Shown piece after piece: positions 49,261 to 60,000 of a stretch of DNA of 64,000 nt. A program made the position numbers and the translations under genes. A model generated the notes under the pieces. It saw only the letters and a program-made list of their open reading frames with translations. It ran no database searches and was not told where the DNA came from. The stretch comes from Membranipora membranacea. Its lineage: Eukaryota > Bryozoa > Gymnolaemata > Cheilostomatida > Membraniporidae. The stretch's first letter is position 1, and the number at the start of each line of letters is the position of its first letter. The DNA is taken from the NCBI GenBank assembly GCA_914767715.1, contig OU612073.1, positions 6,510,001-6,574,000 on the forward strand, given 5' to 3'.

Positions 49261-49473
49261 ATCGCTTCTCGGCCTATTGGCTAAGATCAAAGTGTCATGG
49301 CCAATGGCTGATTAGTGCCTGTTTCAGTTTCTGGCAGCTTGCTGCACACTCACGATTAGGAGGTCCACCATGGCCTCTAGGATGCATTCTAGTTCACTAG
49401 GATGTATCACACTCTCAGTACGAGGACTCCGGGCAACTTGCGTCCCTCTTTAGGGGCAGCCCACCCTCTGTTT
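49261..49473 (+). mobile_element. SINE with U2-snRNA-derived head, copy 2
   Basis: It starts ATCGCTTCTCGGCCTATTGG, then CTAAGATCAAAGTGT, nearly the first 33 bases of U2 snRNA. It then departs from U2 and follows the same body as the copy at 16.5 kb (CACGATTAGGAGGTC; CTAGGATGCATTCTAG; GTCCCTCTTTAGGGGCAGCC). U2 continues into the branch-site-recognition GTAGTA region and the Sm site, which are absent here, so this is not a U2 gene. Confidence 0.82.
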
Positions 49474-49625
49474 TGTCATAAACAGGGCCTTGATGTGATT
49501 AAAACCTAAATTAAAAAAAACCAATGAGATTTGGCGGCTGTTTGTACCTCCTTTTTGGTCACAGTTTTGGTGTAATATTCAGGAAAGTAAGTGTAATATC
49601 ACAAAGTGAAATATCATAAAATCAA

Positions 49626-49716
49626 AGCCACCAATGAGATTTGAACTCATGACCTCCTGTTGACTAAATGTGTATATACATACTAGACAGGCGCTCTGCC
49701 ACTGAGCTATAGCGGC
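49626..49716 (-). tRNA. tRNA-Thr (AGT) with ~19-nt intron
   Basis: On the minus strand: acceptor GCCGCTA/TGGTGGC (with G-U pairs), D arm TAGCTCAGTGGCAGAGCG, anticodon stem CCTGT/ACAGG, and T arm ATGAG-TTCAAAT-CTCAT. Between the anticodon-stem strands are 26 bases instead of 7. This fits loop CTAGTA..A (anticodon AGT) with a 19-base intron just 3' of position 37. The surrounding GCGCCTGTCTAGTA..ACAGGAGGTC matches eukaryotic tRNA-Thr. The gene lies in the shared upstream region of the two receptors. Confidence 0.85.
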
Positions 49717-49923
49717 TTGATGATAGGGCTAAAGACAATTGATGAGAACTTTTTTGCTATTAAAGGTCAAAAGTGACAAAGAAACTTCTATCGCCAACAA
49801 GGCCTTGACCTTTTCGCATTCCAATAACAAAACAATATGGCATCCCAGCAACATTTCCACAATGAAACTTCAACCTAAATTTCACTGGCAGTGTGATCAC
49901 ATCAGTTTGTATAGAAAAATTTC

Positions 49924-50070
49924 ATGTTTATTTCACTTGTGGGAAATCAGGTGTTACATTTGAGGGAAATTTTTTTTATAATACTAGTGGGAAATTTTAT
50001 TACCCTTGTGAGAATTATTACACTTGTGGGCATTATTACACCCAAAGAAATTTATAACACTTGTGGTTCG
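49924..50070 (+). repeat. Degenerate ACTTGTGGGAAAT minisatellite
   Basis: Five or so spaced, imperfect units share the core CACTTGTGGGAAAT or variants (CTAGTGGGAAAT, CCTTGTGAGAATTATTA, CACTTGTGGGCATTATTA, CACTTGTGGTT). Period is roughly 25-30 bases. No coding frame. Confidence 0.55.
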
Positions 50071-51213
50071 ACATATGCAACTATTAAAAAAAGGAGTGCC
50101 CAGTTTATGAATGAAATATACAATTATATTCATGAAATATTATTCCAAAAATTAATATATACCATAAAAAAAAATTCAACATAAAATTTATTAAATAAGT
50201 TTTATTATTATATGATTTATAATTATTTTTTACTTTCGTGCCGAACAAAGTTGCCTCGAAGACAACATTACCTAGACCACGATGAAACTTCAGGAAAAAA
50301 GGTCGCTTGCTGTAGACTATAAGGAGTCCAGGAGAATTTCAAAGCAGCCATTATCTTTTACAGAATAACAAAGATATAAGGCTTTACTACATGCAAGAGC
50401 TCTTCTATGATAGCGCTATCCCTTATGCGGAGAATTAGACTATATATGCCCCTTCCCCCACTCAGTCATAATGAACCTACACATCTGAGTCAGAAGTCAT
50501 GAGGTTTGTGCTGATATTTTGTATAACTGACAACAAACAGGTTGGAGGCAGGGTGGAAGGTTGGAGTCAGAAATGTATAACCGTTTCGTACAACCATAAA
50601 TCTTGCTCAGTCTGGATGAGGCTCTAGCCAAACCTAAACCTCAATGTTGCAATTCTGGTTCCTAGGCAAACATTATACCTGCTGCATGTTATTATGGTGC
50701 TTATGAGCTGTATTGTTGGTGGTGATTGCGCCATAACATGAGCATGCTTTTTCAAAGTGTTTAAAAATGGCATTGTATATAATATTGCGAAATGGTGAAT
50801 GATAAGGGAGCTGAGCTCAATCAATCTGTGATAAGATTTTGGTTATGTCAATAGTTCATCAATACTGACGTGGCAGTAGAGCACGTTTCTATGTACCAAC
50901 CCAACAGTCAATAAAATGCTTCATATCTTGACAAAATGACATACAAGTATATATATATATATCTATATATAATATCAATTTTATTCGTTGATTAAGACAA
51001 TACATGAATTCTTCGAAATATTGGGTTATCAGCTGATAAAAGTTTCACGTAGGTAATGCATTGCATAAATGATCCAGTTTTCAACCTGATAACAAGTTAA
51101 ATTAGGTGAAAATATCTTTGTATGTTGCTTGCTTCTCCATCCTTACTACTCAGCACACTGAATTAGGAATGGATACACCTGAAAGATTAATGGGAGTCTG
51201 CAGTTATCAAGCT

Positions 51214-54200
51214 ATGAAAGTAATATTCATCCTACTGGTGCATGATGTGAGCTGGTAAGCAAAATATTTCTCAGTTTTAAGTACAACAGGCTTGGCTGGT
51301 TATCTTAAAATCAGCTGCCTAAAATTGAGGGAAGGATTACAGTGGAGCAATGAAGGCCTCTTCTCTGATGGGGATGGAGGAGTTCATTGGTATCATATAG
51401 CTTGCTAATCTATATTTTGTTCTTCGAACTCATCTCCGCATAATTGTGAAGACTAGTTTGGGACCTTGTGTTGCTTCGGTGAGTTCAGGTATGGGCTTTT
51501 CGAGAGTACCCCAGTGCTCATTAAATTCAACCTAGATTAAGCTCATTTGAAATTAATCTGTTCATACAGGGCAAAAGGTGAAGTTCTGTTCCACAAACTG
51601 GATACCCAGACTCACAATTTGGATAACAATATTACTAACCTTGGAAGTCTTTCCTACATACAAGAAGATTTCGAGCGGCCTGGAGTAATTTTAGGTCTCA
51701 TGTCAGGCAACATAGTCGAATTCTCTCTAATGGACAATTCATCAATTAAGTTATTTGCCAATATCACAGGGGCATTGGATACCAAACTTTCACAGTTCTC
51801 AACGATAAGTTCTTTCTATCAACTAAAGAGTGAAATTCTCATTGTTGACAATGGGTTAAGATGTGTGCACACCCTATCTAAGAAGAATGGTATTCTAACT
51901 ACGCACAGTGGAACCTGCTCTAATGAAGACATCCCTCCACCGTTGTGGGATTTTGGCAGTGCTCAGATACTGTCAGGCGACGGAACTTTCCGAACCGCGA
52001 TATACACAAAGCCTTATGATCTCTCTTCACAGACCACGAATGCCACAAAACTCTTTTTGACAGACAACAACAAATTACGGCAACTTGATTTGATCTCTAA
52101 AACTGTGACTACGGCTATCAAGGGTGTACCTTATTACACTACTTATTATCGCATGGATTTTTATTCGAATCTAGCAATGCTCTCAGGTCAAAATTCTTTG
52201 AAAACTCTCTATGCAAATCTTACTTTAAAGAATGAACTCAAATTTGAATATAAAATAATGACGCAGCATGCTAGAATGAGGCGACAATATAACTCATATA
52301 ACATACGTTATAGAACATCACATCAGGGCATTGGGTTGTCCAGCGTCACTCAGGACTATGGATTCAGAAGTCTGGTTCCGATATCAGATCGTTATGTTCT
52401 AGTTGTTAGGACCGGATGTCTCGGAACCGTCCATTGTGGTGACGCAAGCACGTCTTTCCTTAAATCCTTAGTGCTCATAGATTTGTACACAAAGGAAATG
52501 GAGGAGATTTGTTATTCCAGAGATCAACTCCAAGAAATCTGCAACAGCATATCCATCAAACCAGACTTTATAACAAGGATAAATAACTCAGTGGTCATCA
52601 CCTCTAGAGCTGCAGAGGGAGTGTCTAGAGCAGTGTACTCCACGAGAATGCCAGGTTAGTATGTTACATATTTAAGCCTCAGCTCCAATTCTTTTTGTCG
52701 AGCTTTCCACAAGATAAGAAGAGAAACCCCCCCCCCCCCCCAGCAGATTATATTCGTGTTTAGTTTTCTTGTCTGGAATATGATTTAAATAACAAAATTA
52801 CATGCTGAGAGTTTTCCATTGGAAGACAATTTGTCATGGCATGAATTTAATTTCTATATTATATTATATTATAATGTTTTTATTGAGGTTTTCATATGCA
52901 TAAGTATGTCATAAACAAAGGAAAATAACAACTTTTTGACCTCCTAAACAAAACGAAAAAGAAAGAAAATATCTATAGATATGGACAGAAATGATAACCA
53001 GTTGGGAGAAAAATTTTTACAGTATGTGCTTTACTAAATGAAATGAATTGGTTTAAAAACCTTGTTTTACCATATTTGGTCCTATATATTGGTTTAATTA
53101 TTCTACGTCCTGACCGCAAAACTCTATTGTGCATGTTGCAGGAATTGATTAGTTTAAGGATGAAAAATGAAGTGCTCTTGCCTAGAGTGGCATTATTGAC
53201 AAACCTATCAAAAGTTGCCCTCCTCCTGTCACCCAGAGTGGAAAGATTCAAAATCTCACGACCAGTTGAGATAGAAAAAAATGAGTTGGTACCAAGAATC
53301 ATCCTGATGGCTCTGTTTTGACAAAGTTCTAACAAGTTAGAGTTGTAATCAGAAGTATTTAATAACAGAGAAGAACAATACTCCAAGATGGGACGAACAT
53401 ACGATTTATAAGCTTGAAGCGATTTATAAACAAGAACAAAAGAATTTATTTCTCTTGTTCTTGTTTCACTTGCTGATATAACCTTGCCTTGTGGCAAAAA
53501 AGCAGAAAAATGTGGCAAGGCTGGATTAGCATCACTATATCGATTGGAATGATGAATTTCCAATGACGCAGATAAATAATGGTAACCTAAAGTGAAATTT
53601 TTGGTGAATTATCTGTCGTTATCAATCTGTGATGCTGTGACAGATCTGCAATTTATTGCAGAGGTCAAGGAACATGTGGAAAGAACCAGCACTGAAAATG
53701 TGACTGAGCCGAATCGTACCACAAACAGAGAATGTAAATCATCATCTGCGTTGATAAAACAAGACACATTGTGTCGAGCTGGTAATATTATCTGTTGCCC
53801 CCATCTAATACTTAGAGTGTCACTAATTATTGGCAAATGCCTTGAGGGATTTGAGGTCCATGTTATAATGCCTGTTAATTAATGATATTTATGAGCTGAA
53901 TTGAAACTCCCTTCTTGGTTTAAAAATTAAAATTAATCAACTAAAAAGTATATAATATATAGTCAATTATTATTGGCATTATTCTTTTTTTCCATCTAGT
54001 AATTGGATGGTTAAATAGTGATGGACAGTGACCATCATGGAAATCAGGAATTGCAAATGCCTTGAGTCCATTGTAAATGTTTGACTTGTACCTTAGTGGC
54101 AATGATGAGTGGAACTGAAACTTCCTTCTTTGATGGATATTATTCAAGGATCATCCTCACCTGAATTCATTCTCTAGATCACCTTATCATTCTCTGTGTT

Positions 54201-56155
54201 GTAGGTTACTTCTGTCAGAATGGAAGTTGTACTGAAAATGAGACTATATGCCCTGAAACTATGTACTGTCCGGCAGGAAGCACCAACCCTATACCCTGCC
54301 CTAACGGGACTTACACGCTAGAAAAGGGAGCGGAGAGTTGTGAAATCTGTCCTGAAGGATACTTCTGCACAATTGGCCACAATACTGCAGGTTTTGATGA
54401 ATTCTTTCCGCCTTGAAATTTAGTACATACTTTCATGTTGACCTATTATAATGACCCACTGTGAAGAGTTAAATATTATTCACTCTACCAACTGATATCA
54501 CTATCATTGTATAGTTATGACGCAAGTCGACTGAAATAGAATATGTACAGTAAAAACAACTAGCTTTGGCTGCAACCATTGCAAAATCTTCTTTTTTTCT
54601 GCACAGAGGTCCCATTTTCTGCTGTGAGCCTCTGTCCTGTGGGTCACTTTTGCCCTAACGGTACAGGATATGAGCTGTCACCATGTCCAGTCGGATCATT
54701 CAGTAATTCGACCGGACTTACTGATGCCGAGGAGTGTCTCTCTTGTTTGCCTGGTTTCTACTGTTCAGGTAAAAATTGAATTTTTTAAAAATTTGACAGC
54801 AACTGACAGAATTCTGCGTATAAATAAACTAACTGTTCTCAGCAGGTGGAATAAGCTACACTTCGAAATTGACCCTAGATGCTGCACACAAAATTAACTG
54901 AATCTCCTTTTACTTTTATATCAACTTTTGTCTAGGAGTTGGACAGGTCGCCCCCTCAGGTCTCTGTGATCCAGGCTATTACTGCTCTTACGCCAGCAGA
55001 TCACCGAATCCATTGCATATGAACTCAACTTTACAGTCTGGGGAATTGGTGGCAACAGGAGATATTTGCCCTGGTGGAAATTTCTGTCCCATTGGATCAT
55101 CAAACCCACTCCCATGTTTGCCTGGGACTTATCAACCTACGCCTGGGTCAGATGATTGTTTAAAGTAAGTACGCTGGATTTGATAAGATGGTACTCACTA
55201 GCTTACTCAGTTTGTGAGTTGGAAAGTTGTTTAATCTAGCATGTGTCTTATCTGGCAGCCGATATATTAGCTCTGAACTTATTGGCCGATTGATCAGCCA
55301 ATTGGAGCAAACACAATGGCTACCTCATTTGGTTGGTATGAGACATTACGAGATGAATGATATCTGTAATGACTATATCTTCATATTTGGCAGTTATTTT
55401 TATCGTTTTTTTGTTTGCGATGTTGTAGCTGCCCAGCTGGTTACTACTGCCCACATCATGGTATGGACAACTATCTACTCTATGAATGTCCTCGCAATCA
55501 TTACTGCCCTGAAGGCTCTAACTCCACAACTCAATGTAATCCGGATACATACGATGCACAAATGAGAGCAGTCAATCACACTTGGTGTCTCAACTGCGGA
55601 TCGGAGGCTGACGCTGTAGGTTATGACATACTATGTACTAACACAACCACAGATAGAAAGCCTGCAACACACCGAAAACAAATATACTCTGTTGTAATTG
55701 GAATTATCGTTGGCTCAATATGCTTAGTCGTTTTCGTCGGTTTGATATTGAGATTTACTTATAAAAGGTTTACGTCCTCAAAACCATCACATTCTTCGGC
55801 TTATCCTGGCCAACACTCAGACCCTACGGCTACCGTAAGTGTCAAAAGAGATGAAACTATTAAGATGACTGCGGCAGTCACTCAGGATGGAAGAGCAGCT
55901 TCTCCATTTGCTGACACAATCTACTGTGAGATCGATGACGACATTTATGATACAATCAATGAATCAGACATGGAATATATTTGTTCCACTATCGATACCT
56001 ATTTTGACAATATGCAAGCCAGTCAAGATGATCAACTGTCACATATGCGACACTTACCACCTGACAATTCAACTGTCCACCTTGAACCACTGACACAAGA
56101 CGATAATATTGTCTATGTCGAAGATGCCTCATGTACTGATATCATCATGTGTTGA
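51214..56155 (+). CDS. Propeller/ephrin-receptor-like Cys-rich transmembrane receptor, paralog 2
   Basis: Seven exons join in frame to 855 residues: 51214-51254, 51570-52654, 53644-53781, 54205-54390, 54607-54768, 54936-55164 and 55429-56155. The Met at 51214 is chosen because exon 1 is then 41 nt, as in the paralog, and begins a hydrophobic signal (MKVIFILLVHDVSW); in-frame Mets at 51169 and 51190 would extend it by 15 or 8 residues. The ectodomain has the same propeller-like exon (EILIVDNGLRCVHTLSK; KLFLTDNNKLRQLDLIS), then Cys-rich repeats (CPAGSTNPIPCPNGTY; CPVGHFCPNGTGYELSPC; CPAGYYCPHHG). The membrane helix is VVIGIIVGSICLVVFVGLIL. The tail keeps YCEIDDDIYDTI and one NIVYVEDASC, but ends abruptly at DIIMC. 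A 17-base loss relative to the paralog near 56147 shifts frame and removes the second YV-motif and the C-terminus. Intron 2 carries an antisense LINE fragment. Confidence 0.88.
52960..53580 (-). mobile_element. LINE (non-LTR) reverse transcriptase fragment
   Basis: The minus strand at 53563-52973 is open for 196 codons. It contains SYVRPILEYCSSLLLN followed by LLELCQNRAIRMILG, the C-terminal end of non-LTR retrotransposon reverse transcriptases (L/V-RP-x-LEY ... LE-x-vQ-r-A-x-R). A further 100 residues follow before the stop. The catalytic palm (YxDD), the endonuclease and the upstream coding region are absent, so it is 5'-truncated. It is inserted antisense in intron 2 of receptor paralog 2; the matching intron of paralog 1 has no such insertion. 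Confidence 0.78.
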
Positions 56156-58235
56156 TGCCTCTGTTGCTGACGCAAGCGTCGACACTGAGGTCTAACCTGA
56201 AGCTTTTCAAACAACCCTGATATTCTCCAGATTAGACATTGTGTACTGTTTACTGGATATCGAATATTCATCATCAGCATGTAGTAAATTTCTTGTCGTC
56301 TTTGACAATACTAGTATTCAATAATTTAGGTACCGCTCCTTCCTTCAGCTTAGTCTGTGTGCAGATTATATCACGGGTAGCCAATGTGTCGGCCCTGATT
56401 GGCTGGTGCATGGGAAAGGGGTACAATGCCAGGTCACTGAAAGTACTCGTGGATATAGAGTGAAAGTGAAACTGAATTACTTTCACATTCACTACATGAT
56501 CAATAGGTTTTTTCAGGAGAGAATTATCTGACCTTGCATTGGCTCTCTCCCACCCACCACCCAATCAGAGCTGAGCCATCATATCATGGGTAGAGAGCAG
56601 TTATTTTAAAATGGTTAGTAATGTTCATAACTGATCCAGTATTGCCGTCCTCATTATTTCGATCTTACCACATGCCATTTATACATTTACATCACCTTCA
56701 TTGTCTTTGTAGCTATTGTTCTGATCTTCTTTAACCTAACAATATACAACTGACCCAACAAAATAATTCAATAATAATGAATGTTATAAATATGTAAAAT
56801 CTCCTTGATATCAAATAATGATAACAGCCACGTGACTAAGACTGCCGGTATTTCATAGGCTTATTATCATTCTAAGAAACACGGACTATGCTTACTTACT
56901 TACTTTCTTTATCATACTAATCTGGTTATGCCTGTTTAATATTTTAATCCTCAGGTGATATACCAATGTTAATGTTTGTATCAGCAGTTGAGTCATCAAC
57001 ACAACTGCTCGGGTCTGGGAATCCAAATTATTCTCTGGTCAAGGTTGGGAACCTGGAAACGCTTGTAAGGGTCGGCGACCCTAGAAAAAGTGTGCCGTGG
57101 GCTGTAGTCTACTTCTGGAGTGGTAAATTCCACTGAACTATATCTGAATCTTAGCGCGGTGGTGATTTTGTTGGGGGTGGGTTGTGGGTAATATAGGGGA
57201 TAGTGAAGGGAGGGGATAGGGAGAATACTTTGGGTTGAGATGTAGTCCTCGCTAAGCTTGGGCCTACTCCCTGGCTCCACTCGTATATCCCAACTGTAGT
57301 TTGGCTTGACTGTGTGTAGTAGGTTATGTAAGATGTAATTATGATTCTACATATGAAATTTATTCAATCTCACGCTATTTGTATTTTTGTTTTATAATCA
57401 GGGTGAATAAAAATTGCAAGCTTTTGCTTGAAAAGCGAATTTATAGAGGTATAATTAGGAGTTGTCTCCTTTTTGTCAAGGTAAAGGCAATCCTTAAACT
57501 TTCTCATATCGTAATATTCTTAATTGACAACTGTCATCCTATTGGCTAGGGGATGAAAGCTTTCACAGTTTCAGTCAGTTGCATGCAGCTTGCTAGTGCA
57601 CTGATATTTCTGAATTTCGGTCACAGCCTGTGAACTCCCACCTCCTCCCCTTGACTTTCACTTCCTAAATCAAGTGATGAAGAGGGTCTCAGTTCACTAT
57701 ATAGGCCTACATCAGTACATGAGGTGGTAAGAGTCACATTAGTGACAGTCGACTGTCATGATTGGTTTGCATACCATCAAAATAGGTACCAAATGAGGAA
57801 CAAGAATATATAATGCTGATTCATTGATTGTGTCATAAATATCGTCATCAATCTCACAATATATATATATATATATATATATATACTTTTATTGTCAGCA
57901 ACAATTCATTATTACTAATGTTTTTCATAACATAATAATGTATTGTGTCAGCAGATGCAGAAGCTGATTGTTTACGCAGGTACCATTACGGAGAGAGTGG
58001 TGTTAGAAGTAATACTGAACGAAAAGCAGACTGCAGGACCTAGTGCCAGTACAAATTTTCACTTGTAGAACACCTACTTGGGCTCAGCTCTCGACTGTTT
58101 GACTGTTTGCCCTCCTGCATGTTGAACTTCAAATACAGGTTGTACAGTTTGTAAAATCAAATCCAATGGGAAACGTATAAACGGATTGACACATTAGTAA
58201 CTTCTTATGTTATTGTAAATTTGTCACCAAAACAG
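56156..58235. other. Receptor 3' flank and intergenic region
   Basis: Contains the 3' flank of receptor paralog 2, a CCAAT-rich segment near 56370-56410 resembling the one at 29.3 kb, the remnant of another receptor tail at 57752-57862, and an AT tract. No other gene recognised; first exons of the membrane-protein gene at 58.2 kb may lie here. Confidence 0.4.
57752..57862 (-). pseudogene. Remnant of a fourth receptor copy (tail fragment)
   Basis: On the minus strand the sequence reads through CEIDDDIYDTINESALYI, and its DNA continues to align with the paralog tail for about 50 more bases (CCTATTTTGA.GGTATGCAA). Its upstream end breaks into a (TA)n tract at 57858-57885, and no membrane helix or ectodomain is found beside it. 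It is a decayed partial copy in the opposite orientation to the adjacent intact gene. Confidence 0.72.
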
Positions 58236-59915
58236 AAGTGGCGCTAGAACTACTTCTATTCAATAGCCACGTGACAAAGTCTGAAGTTTACCAGACGGGA
58301 GCATATTTTATGATGGATCGCCAGGATTTGGTTAGTAATATTACTGGTAAGTTAATAGTTTTATCAACTTGTTATATCCAATATCTTGTTCATGATTGGT
58401 CAGTCATATCTCTGAAGAAATTGGCATGTCAAGTAATTTAGCCGAGTACAGACCACATATCTGGTTTTGAAAATGGTATTCGAAGATTTTATATTCCATC
58501 ATCATGTAAATAGACCTTTTTTAATGAATGAATCTTTTTCTATATTTAACTGCTCATGGTTATTTCATTTGACCAGATATCGACCAAACAACTTTACCAA
58601 TGACCGAAAATGAGTAGTTTAACTATATTGATTTCTTTTCTTCAGCTTCAAAGAGCAACTTGACTAATAGAACATCAACCATGTCTCCATCTACTACATC
58701 ACAGTTACTGGAGAACTCTGCCACTAACGGAGTAAACAGGACCGTACAATTGTGTATTTGGGTTTTTTTACGTCTAGATAGGCTTTGTTTGAAAACTAAA
58801 TTTTATTAATCAGTTGTGTTGCAGTTATAGGGTGTACACGTTAGACGAAGTTTCTGAATAGGCATCAGGTAATTCTCACACCCAACTCTACAATCATGAT
58901 TTGATATAGACCATGGTCTATTTATATTCTGCACGGCAATCAGTGGCTCACTTATTTGAAACATAAATTGTGATGTCACAGAAAATAGGCTTTATTAAAT
59001 GAAATTGTTAAATTTATTAAAAAGAAAATTCATGAGTTTTACTATGTGGTCATAAATTTTATGACCACATAGTAAAACTCTTGAATCTTCGTTTGTTTAA
59101 TACCATCAAGCATTGCACATACGACTCCAGACTAAGTCGACAGCCATTACATACCCCGTATATGGTTACAGGGTATTCGGGATACCACTTTGTATTGGGC
59201 ACACTGATGGGTATTGTCGTATTGCTATTTCTTGTGATGGTCACATCAGTTATAGTCTACAAACTTAAAAAATACAGGTCAGTGCTTACCAGAACATATT
59301 CATGATAATACTCAATTCAACAAAAACAAAATTGTTTTTCGGCAATCTAAGGCCCTGATCAATCAATTTTTGAAAACATTATTAGTAGTTAGGATGAACT
59401 CTACAACTGAACTTGATCCTGGAAGTCAAAGAGCGAATACAAATATAGTTTAATGAATTTGAGGTCATTAAAATAATAATAATATATAATGTAATATAAA
59501 ATTAGGATATATAACATAAGAGATAAAATAAAATAAAAGATAACCTATAACATAATATAATATCAGGAAATATAATTTAGGATTAATAGGATTAATAGGA
59601 TTAATAGGATTAATAGGATTAATAGGATTAATAGGATTAATTAATTTCCTCGGAGAATACAGCTAATTTGTTGCATTATGATATTTGGTCTATGCACGGT
59701 CCTTTCAGTCAGTTATGACTTGATGAGCAACTAAAATTTATATCATAATTATTTTTCACTACAGGCAAAGACAAATGCAGTCAATGATGAGGAGACTTCC
59801 TACCGAAGATGAAGCCAGACTAATGTTCTCTAATCCTCTCTTCCCAGATGGCAATCAGAAGACAGAATTGAAGGGTAAACTTGTCGGAACTAACAGTGCA
59901 ATAAATGGAATGTAA
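58236..59915 (+). CDS. Single-pass membrane protein, 3' exons (5' end not found)
   Basis: Four exons keep phase: 58236-58346 (phase 1 in), 58646-about 58753, 59172-59277 and 59765-59915, the last ending in TAA. The first two encode an extracellular-looking Ser/Thr/Asn-rich segment (NLTNRTSTMSPSTTSQLLEN, with N-glycosylation sites). The third encodes the membrane helix (FVLGTLMGIVVLLFLVMVTS) followed by VIVYKLKKYR. The last encodes a short tail with LPTEDEARLMFSNPLFPDG, ending SAINGM. The donor of the second exon is inferred from phase and is the weakest junction. The first exon enters in phase 1, so signal peptide and further ectodomain must lie upstream and were not recognised. Function unknown; resemblance to adhesion-receptor tails is not strong enough to name a family. 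Confidence 0.6.
59028..59086. repeat. Near-perfect hairpin
   Basis: ATTCATGAGTTTTACTATGT plus GGTCATAAA pairs with TTTATGACC plus ACATAGTAAAACTCTTGAAT, leaving almost no loop. It lies in an intron of the membrane-protein gene. Probably a small foldback element. Confidence 0.7.
59579..59643 (+). repeat. 9-bp tandem repeat (AGGATTAAT)n
   Basis: About seven perfect tandem units of a 9-base period, in the intron before the last exon of the membrane-protein gene. Confidence 0.9.
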
Positions 59916-59947
59916 GAGTGCAGCTGTCGCGCTTACTCCTTATTGGC

Positions 59948-60000
59948 CAGGCAGAAACAGGCAAAATTAGGCAAAAACAGGCAAAACCAGGCAAAAACAG
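59948..60000 (+). repeat. 11-bp tandem repeat (AGGCAAAAACA-like)
   Basis: About five imperfect units based on AGGCAAAAAC, just after the stop codon of the membrane-protein gene. Confidence 0.8.

Larger units (their letters stand above)
48551..51213. other. Head-to-head intergenic region of two receptor genes
   Basis: The 2.66 kb between the two start codons must carry both promoters. It contains a U2-headed SINE (49261-49473), tRNA-Thr (49626-49716), a degenerate ACTTGTGGGAAAT-type minisatellite (about 49924-50070) and a TA tract near 50949. No further exon was recognised. Confidence 0.55.

Noticed and set aside
49261-49473. A U2 snRNA gene
   Set aside because: Only the first ~33 bases match. 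The branch-site-recognition sequence and Sm site are missing, and the same downstream body recurs at 16.5 kb.
55915-55960. Canonical ITAM in the receptor tail
   Set aside because: The two YxxI motifs are only four residues apart; an ITAM needs about 6-8. I describe it as a related but non-canonical motif.
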